From contig NC_084886.1 of the NCBI RefSeq assembly GCF_958979055.1, positions 39,948,154 through 40,012,153 on the forward strand: a stretch of DNA of 64,000 bases, given 5' to 3'. The position numbers were made by a program, and so were the translations under genes. The notes under the pieces were generated by a model. The model saw only the letters and a program-made list of their open reading frames with translations. It made no database searches and had not been told where the DNA came from. Origin of the DNA: Alnus glutinosa. Taxonomy: Eukaryota > Streptophyta > Magnoliopsida > Fagales > Betulaceae. Positions 10,966 to 23,100 of this stretch are shown here, piece by piece. Position 1 is the first letter of the stretch. Every line of letters begins with the position of its first letter.

Positions 10966-11983
10966 AAGATTTGCACTGGAGTCAACACGCAAAAGAGGAC
11001 TGGTTGAGGTATGTGGATCAAAACTCAAAATACTTTCATGCTTGTGCTAGCCAAAAAAATTGCTGAAAGCATATTGAGATGATGAAGGAGATGGGAGGCC
11101 GAGTATGTCGATCAAAAGAGGACATTGAAGATGCTTTTATTCAGTATTATAATAACATCTTCACTGTTGGAAATGAACTTGATCTGGAGAGTTCTCTTGG
11201 TGCAATTGACTGCAAGGTGACTCCAACGATGAATCATAAGTTACTGGCAGAGATCACACTGGAGGAAATTTCTACGGCTTTACAACAAATGGCTCCCCTA
11301 AAAGCTCATGGCCCTGACGGGTATTTTGTATGTTTTTATCAGCACAACTGGGCAACTATACACACTGAGGTATGCTAAGCTATTCTTCATTTCTTTCATA
11401 CTGGGATGTTGGATAGTAAGATAAATAAAACTAATATAGCTCTTATTCCTAAAACCCAACAACCTGAAAGTGTGTCTGAGTTTAGACTTATTAGCCTTTG
11501 TAATGTGTTGTACAAATTAATTTCTAAGGTTCTTGCTAACTGACTTAAACTAGTGTTGCCAGAAATTATCTCCTGCACACATAGTGCTTTTATTCCAGGT
11601 CGTTTAATCACGGACAACATTCTGGCGGCTTTTGAGATCTTGCACTCTATGCAAACCCAGATGTGGAGCAAAACTAGGTTCATGGGTTTTAAACTCGATA
11701 TAAGTAAAGTCTATGACCGAGTTGAATGGCATTTCTTAGAGGCAATCATGCAAAGGTTGGGTTTTGTGGAGCAATGGATTAAACTTATTATGGCTTGTGT
11801 TCGCTCAGTCTCCTACCTATCCTCATCAATGGCAGCCCAGTGGGAAATATTCAGCCATCACTAGGGATTCGCCAAGGGGATTCCATTTCCCCTACCTCTT
11901 CTTAATTTGCGTAGAGGCTCTTAGTGCTTTATTACAACAAGCTGAGCGGAAGGGGGTAATCATTGGTGTTCCTACTTCTCAGA
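10966..11983 (+). pseudogene. LINE (L1-type) reverse transcriptase, 5' part
   Basis: Homology starts abruptly in the linker before the reverse transcriptase (WSQHAKEDWLRYVDQNSKYF), so the endonuclease half is missing: a 5'-truncated copy. Then come the RT N-terminal region (11079-11378, KAHGPDG), [14 protein letters not shown] (about 11477), SAFIPGRLITDNIL (about 11583) and the catalytic KLDISKVYDRVEW block (about 11692). Stops and frameshifts break the frame. A solo LTR interrupts it at 11984 and the protein resumes at 14902. Confidence 0.85.
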
Positions 11984-13612
11984 TGTAATACCCCGTATTT
12001 TAAATATGGATATAAATACTTATTTATTAAAGAGCTTTATAGTTTTAGTCCAATAAATTTTAAACGGACCTTAAACTTTGGAATAACGAAAATAGGGTCA
12101 AACGAACTCCGTTTTGGTCGATTCAAAAGCCAGAACACTTGTCTCGAAGTCCTCTAGCTACCCTCAAAATTTCATAATTTTTGAACTTCTTTAAGGGTAT
12201 GAAAACACCCGCAAAAACTACAACCCCGGTTATGGACGAAAATTGATATATAATATTTGTGGGCCTATTTTTATTCCTTAAGAGCCCAGCCCAGTCCATA
12301 TCTACATCAGCCTGTCAACCCAGTCCAAATGATTCAAGTAAAGCACCTCACCACACGTGGCTTCTTCTTTCTTCTCTTTGTTGATTTTTTTCAAGCTTGC
12401 TGCCCAAGTATAAATTCCACCCTTTGATTCTTCTTGCTGCCCACGCCGGCTTCCTCAAGCGTTGGATCAAACGTGCTGCCCAAGCATAAATCCCAGCCTT
12501 TGATCATTCTTGCTCCCCAAGATGAATTCCAGCCATTAGATGAGATCCAAAGGAGTTGATCTTGGCCGTCCAAATTAGTATAAAAGAAGCCCAAAAACTC
12601 TCTTCTTTCTCTGCAAGTTACTTCTCCTTCTCCTTTGATTTTCCTCTCGGTCCAGTGGCTAAGATAGCAAGAAGAGAGCTATTAAACTTTCTCTTCTAGG
12701 AAAACAGAAAAAAAAAAAAAAAAAAAAAAATCCAGCCCTCTTTCATCTTTGTTTCGGTTCAGCAAGGAAAGAAAGAAAGCAGAATCTCTTCTCAAAGCTT
12801 TCTTCTCTCCCTCCGTTACGAGTAGACAGCAACTAAAAGGAAAGGAAACCAAGAAATTTCCGGATTTTTGGGTGTTGTAAGTCTCTCTCTCTCTCGTTTA
12901 TATCTCTGATATGTGTGTAAGTTGGTGGGTACAAAAAGGAAAAGAAGAAAAGAAGACCCAAAAGAAAAGTAGAAGAAACAGTAGGCGCCTCTCCCTCAAT
13001 CTTCTCGTGTGTGTGTGTGTATTGTACAAAAGAAAGAAAAGCAAAGAAGATGGTCTTGGTCAACTAAGGAAAAAAAGGAAGCAATAAATATTAATAAAGA
13101 AAAGAAAGACAAGAAAAGGACCCACTTTTTCTCTCTCTCGTAAGTCATTTTTAATCACTTACTTTGCAAGAACAAGCTCTTCTCTCTACATTCAAGAGAT
13201 AAGGAAGAAAAGAAGAGGTTCTAGAAAAAAAGTCTATAGAAAAGGACCAAGGAATGTAGAAAAAGAAAAGAAAAGATGAAAATATTTAGTGTCAATTAAA
13301 GTTTTGTTTTAAAGCTTGTGATTTTATAAGTACTAATATTTAAAATTGTGTTTTAAAACAAGTTTTCAAGTGACACAAAAGATTTATAAAATATGTTGTT
13401 ATAATGCCTAAGTAAAAGGCTACTATTTTACAAAAGTGCTATTTCGCCGCCCTAACATTTTAAAGTATTTTAGATGTTATTAATGCTAATGCCGTTATTC
13501 TGCCCGGATTTTATAAGAATAAAATAAAGTTATTATTTTATTAACTTGTTTTGAAACATAAAACTCATTAATTACATATGGTAAGCTATTATGTTTATCC
13601 GTTATAAAAATA

Positions 13613-13695
<83 letters not shown>

Positions 13696-14901
13696 TAATT
13701 GATGAAGAAAAGAAATATAAGGAGAAGATACCTTAGTTTAAGTTTTATATTTCAAATCTCAGAATATTTCTCTAAAAATTCTTCTTGCAATTTATTTAGG
13801 TAAAAGGTAGCTAAAATACTGCTCAGAAAATACCAGGTAAGGGAAATACTACCTCAAAACCCCGGCAAAGTTTTAATAAAACTTTTTCAAAAAGAAAAGT
13901 CGGGGATTTTCTAAACTCTTTCAACTCTTTTTATATTACCATTATAAATATGCTCTTGTTATATGATGTGATTGAAATCTCATGTGATCATACTAGGTTT
14001 ATTTTTGATACATGTACACCATATGAGTAAAGATGATGATATCATAGTATGTGTTACATGTGCACCATATGAGCAAAGGTTGATGATATCATAATATATG
14101 TGTTATATGTGCACCATATGAGCAAAGGTTAATGATTTCATAGTACATGTTTTATATGCACACAGTTTTACCCCCGCGGTACCATGTCATAGACGATCCG
14201 GATCATATATGTGTTACGTGTTATGTGCTATGTGTTATGTGGGTAGCATGGCAACCACACGGAAGGACTAAAGTGTGGGCTACCGGCCGGGGAGGCCTTC
14301 ACCTAGGGAAGTTTCCAACCCGGTTCGGCTCTCCCCTGTGACGACAGGATGGGCTCATAGTCGTCTTTCGAGACAAGCCAAACGTGCGCCGCTCATGGTT
14401 AATTAGCGGATATTGGACCAAGGGTGGTTAAAACTTACACGTAGCATAAATGATTCATGCACCATTCTACATTTGATATAATTGTATGTCATTTAACTGT
14501 TTCTTTATTTGCTAAATTATTTGAATTCTTTTTAGAATTCCTGAAAAGAAAATTACACTTTTGTTATTGTGTTTTCCTTACTGAGTTGTCAAACTCACCC
14601 CTTTTTCCCCCCAAATCTTTTCAGATGACACTGTAGACCGGAGTATTTTCTTTATGGATGGCATAGACCACACCCTAAGAGCAATAGATCGATAAAGACC
14701 GGTTTAACTTTTGTATTGTACATATTTATTTTGAATTCCTAGAAAAATGATGTAATAATTAAAGAACTAATATGTATATGTTCTTATAATGAAATATAGC
14801 CATGCGCTATTCCTGGGAAATTGTGTACATGTTTTAAATTATAGAGATGTTTTATAGCTCAAGTTCGCGTTCCCCTTATATCCCAAAACGGGGGCGTGAC
14901 A
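11984..14901 (+). mobile_element. Solo LTR (2918 bp), chromovirus-like Ty3/gypsy
   Basis: The element starts TGTAATACCCCGTATTTTAA and ends GGGGGCGTGACA. It is flanked by the 5-bp duplication TCAGA (11979-11983 and 14902-14906). No internal domain, primer site or second LTR is present, so it is a solo LTR left by LTR-LTR recombination. Its first 200 bp and a later block match the solo LTR at 54109-57393, so both belong to one family. It contains a TG microsatellite (13628-13692) and an imperfect repeat around 13990-14160. Confidence 0.88.
13628..13692. repeat. TG microsatellite
   Basis: A pure TG array of about 32 units within the solo LTR, preceded by a short AT array. Confidence 0.95.
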
Positions 14902-17042
14902 TCAGAGGGGTCCAAGTTTGAGTCACTTGCTCTTTGCGGATGACAGCATAATTTTTTGCAAGGCGAACTCAGTTGAATGGAGATGAATTATGAGGATTCT
15001 GAGCATTTATGAAAATGGGTTGGGCCAAAAGCTCAATCTGCAGAAGACATCCTAATTCTTTAGCCAAAATACCAGCCAAGAGAGGAAGCAAGAGATCTTG
15101 GGACTATCAGGGCTGACAGAAACCGATAGGATTGATACCTATCTTGGGCTTCCTTCTTTTGTGGGCAAGTCTAAGGTACAAGCTTTCGGCTTTATAAAAG
15201 ATAAAGTGATGAAGAAGATCAGTAATTGGTAGGTCAAGTTTTTGTTCCAAGCTAGAAAAGAAGTGCTGCTTAAAGTAGTAACCCAAGCAATATCGACATA
15301 CAACATGTTTACTTTTTAACTCCCTATTACTTTATGCAAGGAGATAAACAGTTTAATGCAAAATTTTTGGTGGAATCACATGGCCAAAAATTCCAAAATT
15401 CATTGGATGTCTTGGGAAAGATTGGGGTGATTCAAAGCCGTGGGAGGCCTAGGATTTCGAGATTTGGTGCTCTTCAGTCACACTTTACTTGCTAAGCAAG
15501 GGTGGAGGTTAATCCAAAACCCTTATTCTATCTCAACACAAATTATCCGAGCCAAATACCATCCTCGATGTGGTTTTATAGAGGCACCCTTAGGCACTCG
15601 GCCCTCCTTTGTAGAGCATATGGAAATCCAGGGAGTTGTTGCATCATGGATTAGTATGGTGGGTGGGAAATGGTTACAAAATCAAGGTTTGGGGGGACCG
15701 GTGGCTGCCCACTCCACAAACTTATCAAGTGCAACGAGTTATTGATAGTCAGTGTTTGGTGGCCTCTTTGATTAACCCTATTTCCAAAAGCTGGAATGTG
15801 GATTTAATCTAAGAGTTATTTTGTGGTGATGAAGCTCAAGTTATTGCAAATATCCCGCTTAGCCCTTTGCTGCATGAAGATAAACTGATATGGAGTGGAA
15901 CCACTAGTAGCATCTTTACAATGCGCAATGCTTACCACCTAGGAAAAGAAGTACAAGAACGTGTGGCAGCTAAAAGCTCTCACTCTGGGCCAAGACAGGA
16001 TATGTGGAAGGCATTGTGGGGTATGGAAGTACCAACTACAGTGAAGATGTTTACTTGGAGGGCTTGCCATAATATTCTTCCGATACGTTTGAATCTTTTT
16101 AAGAAGAAGATAATAGAAGATGCCAACTGTCCATGCTGTGGAGTTGAGGAGGAATTTGTAATCCACGCCCTCTGGACATGCCTAGCAGCCAAGGATGTGT
16201 GGGGAAGTAAAACATCTCCTTTCTAGAAGTGTTGTGGTACAGGTTTGAATTTTAAGGGGCTATTTGAAGATTGTCTTCAATGTTTCAGCATGGAGAATCT
16301 AGAGTTGTTGGCAGTTTTGGCACGTGGAATATGGTTTAGAAAGAATAAATATGTTTTTGAAGGAGTTTTTACCCATCCAGATGAAGTATATACTGTAGCA
16401 GTTAAGTTTGTATGAGAATGTAAGGAGTGTAGGCAGATGGACCAATTGGTGAACCATTCTGTAGCAGCAACTACCATTATCCATGAGCGTGTAATGTCGA
16501 GTCCTCCCCCGAATGGTGTTATAAAGATCAACTGGGACACTGCCATAAATAAAACAAAGGGTTGTATTGGTTTGGGCATCATGGCTAGGGACTGCATGGG
16601 GCTTTTTTTTGGGGGCTTGAAGTCTCACTAAAATTTTGCAAATGGATGCAAAGATTGCAGAAACCTTAGTTGCTCCGGAAGCAGTTCTTTTCATGAAAGA
16701 GGTTGGATTTCTCAGTGTTATTTTTGAAGGAGATGCTGCTCAGATCCTCCTTATCTCTCTAGATCTGGACACCTACTGGAAATTATTCATATTGAGAGGC
16801 AAAACTTACGTACTTGTAATTTTGTTTTTGCTTATCGCGAAGCCAACTCCACAGCCCATTGTCTTGCTAAAGAGGCTGCTAGTACCATTGATTTGCGTTG
16901 GCTGGATGATACTCCTACGAGTATCTCTAGTATTGTTGTTAAGGTAGCTGTACGTCCCTAGATCCTTGTTTTATGAAGGTCAAGTGTTTCATTTTTTTGT
17001 TATGAAAGAAGAGTTTGAGAATTTATGTTAAAAAAAATATAT
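14902..17042 (+). pseudogene. LINE (L1-type), 3' part: RT end, zf-RVT, RNase H
   Basis: This part resumes the reverse transcriptase directly after the solo LTR, with the catalytic FADD at 14933-14944. Next come the connecting domain (15440-15745), a zf-RVT region with TVKMFTWRACHNILPIR and a CPCC motif (15867-16226), and an RNase H-like region from about 16500 (INWDTA). The RNase H ends in REANSTAHCLAKEAA (about 16841-16885). A short 3' UTR and A-rich tail end near 17042. Several stops and frameshifts make it inactive. No target duplication was found. Confidence 0.85.
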
Positions 17043-17183
17043 ATTGTGCCATCCTTTTTAATTTTCATAAACATGGTCTCAAATTTAGTATTATGACTAG
17101 GTAAGTGTACCAATTATAATTAATCAATTAATCAATTAGTATTATGACAAGGTTAGTATATCATTTTAATTTTTTGGTTGTAA

Positions 17184-17490
17184 GGGAATCACTTCCTTTT
17201 CAAATGAATAATGATTTTCTTACAACTCCCATATAACTTCTATACAATCCCTAGATACATTGGGTGGAACCCACATGCATGAGTCTCACCCAATGTGTGT
17301 AGGTTGTGTGAGAGTTGTGTGAAAAGGGTTGTAAGGAATCACTCCCCTTTTCAGATAAATAATGATTTCTTTATAACTCTAGATATATTGGGTGGAACCC
17401 ACACGTAGGACTTACATGCATGAGTCCCACCTAATGTGTATGGGTTATGTAAGAGTTGTGTTGGAGTAGTTGTAAGAGAATCACTCTCCT
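17184..17490. repeat. Two-copy imperfect tandem repeat, about 150 bp per unit
   Basis: Two adjacent units share TTGTAAG, GAATCACT, CTTTTC, AATAATGAT, a block around GGGTGGAACCCACA and TGAGAGTTGTG/TAAGAGTTGTG. A third partial start (GTTGTAAGAGAATCACT) follows at about 17470. This may be a duplicated MITE, but I see no clear inverted ends. Confidence 0.55.
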
Positions 17491-18068
17491 TTTCGAATAC
17501 CACAAAAGTCAAGCTATCATCTCTCATCCCTAGTATTAATAAATGTCAGCTAATAAATGTCAGCAGCCTTCTTGATAGAAAAGGTGGCCAGATCTTTTAG
17601 GACCTATATGCCTGGAATAGGTAAGGCACCATAAAGGCTAAGGCCATACTAGCGGGGAAGTTCTTAAAGGCATGGATGAGACAAGTCATTTATGATTACA
17701 GCTGCCACTTCAAAGGCTTTTACCCCGGCAAATTAGACATATTCATACGTACGAAAATATCTTGGGCAAATAAGATAATGATCAATTACCAGTTACCAAT
17801 AATACATGCGGCTGCCTTCCATTCGGGTAATAGACCTCCTGGGCTGGGCTTAGAACATACTAGAGAAGTTAGTTCTAACTGGGCCTGGAGCGGGTGAATC
17901 CGAACCCAACGAGTAATATTGTAATTTCCAAATAATTTCTTCATTTGTATATATGTATGCAAAGTAATAGAACATTAATTCACTTTGCATTCTTCCAAGT
18001 TACAACATCTCAAGAAAGAAAGAAAAGAAGCCACAACTTATTTTTTATGGGACAAACAAACACAAGGT
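17491..18068. other. Intergenic 3' of PR-10 B, possible LTR scrap
   Basis: No coding region is supported. The stretch 17555-18010 looks like the 3' half of an LTR (GC-richer body, then a T-rich polyadenylation-like region ending ATTCTTCCAAG), but I found no partner LTR, inverted ends or target duplication. Confidence 0.3.
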
Positions 18069-18650
18069 TTAGTTATAAGCATCAGGGTGCGCCAAGAGGT
18101 AGCTCTCAATAGCCCTAAGTAGTCCCTCGCCCTTTTCTTTGTCAGCCTTAATCAGTTCTTTATTGACCGAAATGTTGCCTTTGGTATGGTACTTGCCGGT
18201 GATCTTCAGTATGGATCCTCCACCAGGGACTGCCACTATCTTGATCTCCTTAGAGATCTTCTCAAGGGTGTCGCCCAAAGGACTGCCCTCGATCACGCTG
18301 TAGCTGAATTTATAGTTTGCGTGGTCAATCTCATCAACCCTTTGCTTGATGTGATGTAAATGGCTGCCTGAAAAATATAGAAAAAGCTCATGTTCCCTCT
18401 CCCATCCAACATCTACATATGATGCTATTACATATAGCCAAAAAAGAAAGAAAGAAAGTAATTAACCTTCTGCAAATGTGATCTTCTTGATTGTTCCGGG
18501 CCCTCCATTTCCTTGAATGTTTTCAGAACCCTTAAAAGCCTGAGGTGCAACCTTCATAATGATGTTATCGGCGTCAAGGACGAAGGACTTGAACAGCCTA
18601 GCCGGTGGGATAACGGAGGTGGCCTCAAACTCGTCATTGAAAACAGCCAT
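18069..18650 (-). CDS. PR-10 / Bet v 1-type protein, gene B
   Basis: Exons 18650-18467 and 18367-18069 with a 99-bp GT-AG intron in codon 62 give 160 aa. The protein begins [20 protein letters not shown], keeps the GNGGPGT loop (residues 47-53) and the C-terminus [11 protein letters not shown], and has no visible lesion. It is clearly more divergent than genes A and C: for example PGGGS instead of PDGGS, a His-rich start to exon 2 (SHLHHIKQ), and [16 protein letters not shown] in the first half. Expected role is cytosolic binding of small hydrophobic ligands in defence or development. It is on the same strand as A and C, between the two duplicated segments, and is not part of that duplication. 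The divergent residues line regions that shape ligand choice in the family, so its ligand may differ. Confidence 0.9.
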
Positions 18651-18770
18651 GATGACCTAAGACTTCTGGATGTGATAAAGGGAAGAATATGAAGAGAAGG
18701 ATCGAGAAGGATACAATACTGAACTTGGGGAGTTTTTTTGAGTTGGCTAGAAGTGGGTGCTGGAGATTGG

Positions 18771-18780
18771 TATTTATAAA
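18771..18780 (-). promoter_or_regulatory. TATA box of PR-10 gene B
   Basis: TTTATAAATA on the minus strand lies about 125 bp upstream of the ATG at 18650, in the same relative place as in genes A and D. Confidence 0.6.
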
Positions 18781-18867
18781 ATAAGGTTGAGAGTTTTGTG
18801 TGGCAATGGCCCTAGCTAGCTTGTTCATCAGGGAATGTTGCTTGAAGAATTTTGCTTCCATTAACAA

Positions 18868-20102
18868 ATGGCTGCCACTACCAACGTAGCCAACACACTG
18901 TCTCTAGCCTCCCAGTACGTAGATTCATTAATACTGCAGCTCAAGCTTGAACTTTGTACGTCCATCATATCTAGAAGGAACTTCGTATGAGAAATTCCTG
19001 CACTCATTTTTCACAACAACCGCACAACTGATGTGAAAAGGCATTTTTAAAAAAAAATAGATGCGCTTCCTACACTCATTTCTCACGTCACTAGTGTGCA
19101 TATTTATCTTTTTCTATTTAAAAAAAAATGAAAAATAAATAAAAATAGATGTGCTTCATGTTCTTTCTTTCTTTCTTTCTTTTTTTCCTTAGGTCTTTCC
19201 CATGCCAAACCAACAGATATGTTTTTGAGACCGTGAACAATCCCAACTCCTCCGCCAACAATCCCTGCCCAAACTACATATGATATCTGCAATATCTGAT
19301 AAGAAAACATCATATGCAAAAATAGAAGAAAAAAAGTTGCATGGAGAAAGAAGAGGAGGGGAATAGAAAAAAAGAAAAGAAAAGTGGCCATCTTTTTACC
19401 GATTCTTGTTCCAACAATGAGATGAGAAATTTCTTGTTCCCAAGAAAACACCGATTCCCATTATATATGATTTTACCCACATCACTTCTAATGAAGTTTT
19501 TCTGTTCCGCTTCTTAGATAACATGTAGAAAGCCCCATGAAAGAGCACGCACCGCAAGAAATCAAAACAAAGTTGAAGGAGGAGGAAAAAAATAGGGAAA
19601 ACAGGCAGCATCCAAAATCTAATGAACAATGCCGGAAACACAAACACACAAAAGGAACTCAGACGCGGTTAGATCTCCGATCTATAAGTTACCAAATAAC
19701 AGCTAGAAATTACAGATCACCCCTTTGATGGCCCAAATAATGTAGATCCAGATCAAAATCACATCAACCATCGGACGCGTTTCAGATCAAGACAAAAAAA
19801 AAAAATAAGGATCTACTTACCCAATAGTGGACTTCTCCAGAAAATTAAAAATAAAATAAAAAATTTCAGAAATTTTTGGATGAATTGTGTGCTTCTTGGT
19901 ATTCTTGCAAGGCTTTACCTAAATGACATGGCTCTGGAAGTTAGCATTCTTTTGCTCCTTTTGTTATAACAGTCCACTCTAACTAATACAATAGCCCATT
20001 GACTATTACATAAAACACACTATACTCTACACAAAACACATTATGCTAAACACAATACAAAACAAATGAAATGCGTATCTTCTAGACTTTTCTAATGCCA
20101 TT
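18868..20102. other. Intergenic region, no supported gene
   Basis: AT-rich with TTTC and A runs. A minus-strand stretch near 19190-19292 has good codon appearance (AGIVGGGVGIVHGLKN) preceded by an AG acceptor-like site, but it has no matching donor and I do not recognise it. It could be a stray exon of a captured gene. Nothing else stands out. Confidence 0.4.
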
Positions 20103-23100
20103 TAGCTATATTGAAATGAATCTTCATTTTACGTTATCTTTGCCACACATTCTGAGGAAATCAAGCTTTGCCAGACATGTGACTCATCAAGTCCACATCT
20201 GTCTTCTTCCAATATAATGCACTGCTTTATTAAACCCCTTTCATTTAGTCTACTATATTCTTTTTTCATTTAGTCTATCATATTCTCTCTCTTTCTTTTT
20301 TATATATAAAAATAAAAATTTGGGCAACTTAATAATTTTTTTTTAGGAATTGGGGTGGGGGGCATGGCCCCTACCGGCCCCCCCTTCCTCCTTCATTGCT
20401 GATAGGAAAAGGTAAATTTAATTAATTAATCAATACTTTAACACTCTTCCTCACAAGTGGGCTCAAACTTCACTTTAATAGGTGAGGCCCAACACGTGGA
20501 ATAATAAATTGAAATGTGGTGAATTAATGGAGTCAAGGTTCGAACTCATAATCTTTGGCTCTAATACCTTGATAAATTATCACTTATGCCAAGTAAAGGT
20601 TGAAAATAAAACACAATCATCTCAAGAAATTAACCTTTCTTTTGGTATGTAGTCAATCCAAAATTAAGCTCTCAAAAAAACCGGCCAGCACAATCATCTC
20701 AATATCCTTCTCTTCTTAAGACATATATTTCACTAACCTTTTAAATTTGGTAAAGCTGATATATATTGATCAAGTCCAGCAATTTGACAGATTGTGTCAA
20801 TTGATCAATAACTTACCATTTTGTAATGCTCCACGATGAAGAAGAAATTAAGACTCGTATTCTAACCTTCTATTATAACACTTGACATGGATTGTTTTGT
20901 TGATAACAAATCTTGATCACATGTTTACTTAGAATTTACCTGAAAGGAAATAAGTCTACAGTACTCTACACCCTTCAAGTTGACTTTCATTATATATATA
21001 TATGTGTTCAATGCATGTGACATAACATTAATTCATAAATTAAAAAAAAATAAAAAATTTACATTTTACCAGTTTCCACTCTCCAGCTAAAATAACCAAA
21101 AACATTGGCTCTGTTTGGTAATGCATGAATTTAAGAAATGCTTTTTGTGTTTGAATTGAACAATATATGTACGTACATGTTATGATGCGACACAAATGTA
21201 AAAATTATTGTTTTTTAAGATTATTTTGTGTATAAATTATTTGTTATTATTTTTGTTTTGAGAAGAGAAATAAATCGAAGGCAAAAAGTAAAAACTTTAA
21301 CCAACGAAGCCAGTATATATTATTAATTAGCAAGCACAAACCAGCCAATATTGGCTAAACACAAAACACCATGCAAGCAACAATGATCACTCCAACTCAT
21401 AAGCTAATTTAGTTGTAGGTTGCTCATAAAAAAAAATTTAGTTGTAGGCTTCAGGATTTGCCAAGAGGTAGCTCTCAATAGCCTTGAAAACTCCCGTCGC
21501 ATTTTCTTTGCCAGCCTTAAATTGATCTTCCATGATCTCATGGTCTCCATGGTGTAGTACTTGCTGGTGCTCTTCAAGATGGATCCTCCATCGGGGGCTG
21601 CCACTATCTTGATCTCATTAGAGATTTTCTCAAGTTTGTCACTCAAAGCATCACCCTCAATCACGGTGTAGCCGAATGTGAAGTTTTCTTGGTCACCCTC
21701 ATCAATTTTGTGCTTCCCGTACTTGAATTGGCTGCCTGAAATACATAGAAAAAACACCTTCAATTCTTACTCGTAAAATGATAAAAAAAAATTATGTGTT
21801 AATGGAGATTAATTAAGACATAAACGAACCTTCCCGGAAGGTGATCTTCTTGATGGTTCCCGGCCCTCCGTTTCCTTCAATGTTTTCAGCACTCTTAACG
21901 GCGTGAGGTGCAACCTTTGGGATGAGGTTGTCAGCATCGAGGAAAAACGCCTTGAACAGCTTAGCCGGTGGGATAACGGAGGTGGTCTCAGCCTCGTAAG
22001 TGAAAACACAATTGACGAGCTGAATGTTTGGAAATGTACGTTCAGAGGAAGAATGATGAGGAGGATTGGTTGAACTCTAGATAGTTTTTGTGCTTGGGAG
22101 ATATGTGAAGTTTTCCTGGTCAGCCTCATCAATTCTGTGCTTCACGTACTTGAATTGGCTGCCTAAAATACATAGAAAACAAACCTTCAATTCTTACTCG
22201 TAAAATGATAAAAAAAAAAAAAAATTATGCGTTAATGGAGATTAATAAGGACAAAAACTAACCTTCCCCGAAGGTGATCTTCTTGATGGTTCCCGGCCCT
22301 CCGTTTCCTTCAATGTTTTCAGCACTCTTAACGGCGTGAGGTGCAACCTTTGGGATGAGGTTGTCAGCATCGAGGAAAAACGCCTCGAACAGCTTAGCCA
22401 GTGGGATAACGGAGGTGGTCTCAGCCTCGTAAGTGAAAACACCCATGACGAGCTGAAAGTTTGGAAATGTTCGTACGGTCAAAGGAAGAATGATGAGGAG
22501 GATTGGTTGAACTCTAGATAGTTTTTGAGCATGGGAGATATGAGTACATAGAGTACTTTAGATCAAAGAATTTTAGGGTAGTTTCAAATTTTCTTTTGGA
22601 TATCCTCGATCACTATGAAACTTAAATCATAATTTTTTAAGAGAAGGATTTGTTATTTCGTCAAAGAAAGCATCTTTGAAATTTTTAAATATAAACGACA
22701 AAAACCCTATTGATTCCACATGCTGAAGTAATTAGCATCAATCCTTTCCTGCATATCAAACAAAATAGCTCTTGTATACTTGTGAAGAGAACAAAAGTAG
22801 GGATCACGAGATTACGTTAACCATAAATATAGTAAAGGAAACTTCACTTACTCCCTGTATTTTGGTACTTTTGCAAGCATATTTTTAAAGTTTAAGAAGA
22901 TGTAATATCGGGTTTGATCTCATACATGTTTTAAAAGTTTGCATTGTCACCCATCTATATGTATTAACAAAAGATCAATGTCATAATTTTTAAAATACTA
23001 TTGCATGTTTTACCCAAAAATAATAATAAGAAGAACACAAGCCCTGGCTGTGGTTCATGTGATCCATGACCAAGGTCAGCAGACCCACGGCTAAGGCCGG

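Noticed and set aside
15939-16694. Minus-strand ORFs opposite the LINE
   Set aside because: Shadows of the real plus-strand LINE domains.
19104-19451. Minus-strand 115-codon frame with a glycine-rich segment
   Set aside because: Hydrophobic low-complexity sequence around one codon-like stretch; no family recognised and no consistent splice sites.
22106-22162. Functional alternative exon 2 for the intact exon 1 of PR-10 C
   Set aside because: Only 57 nt long, then it runs into promoter sequence; it lacks most of the protein.
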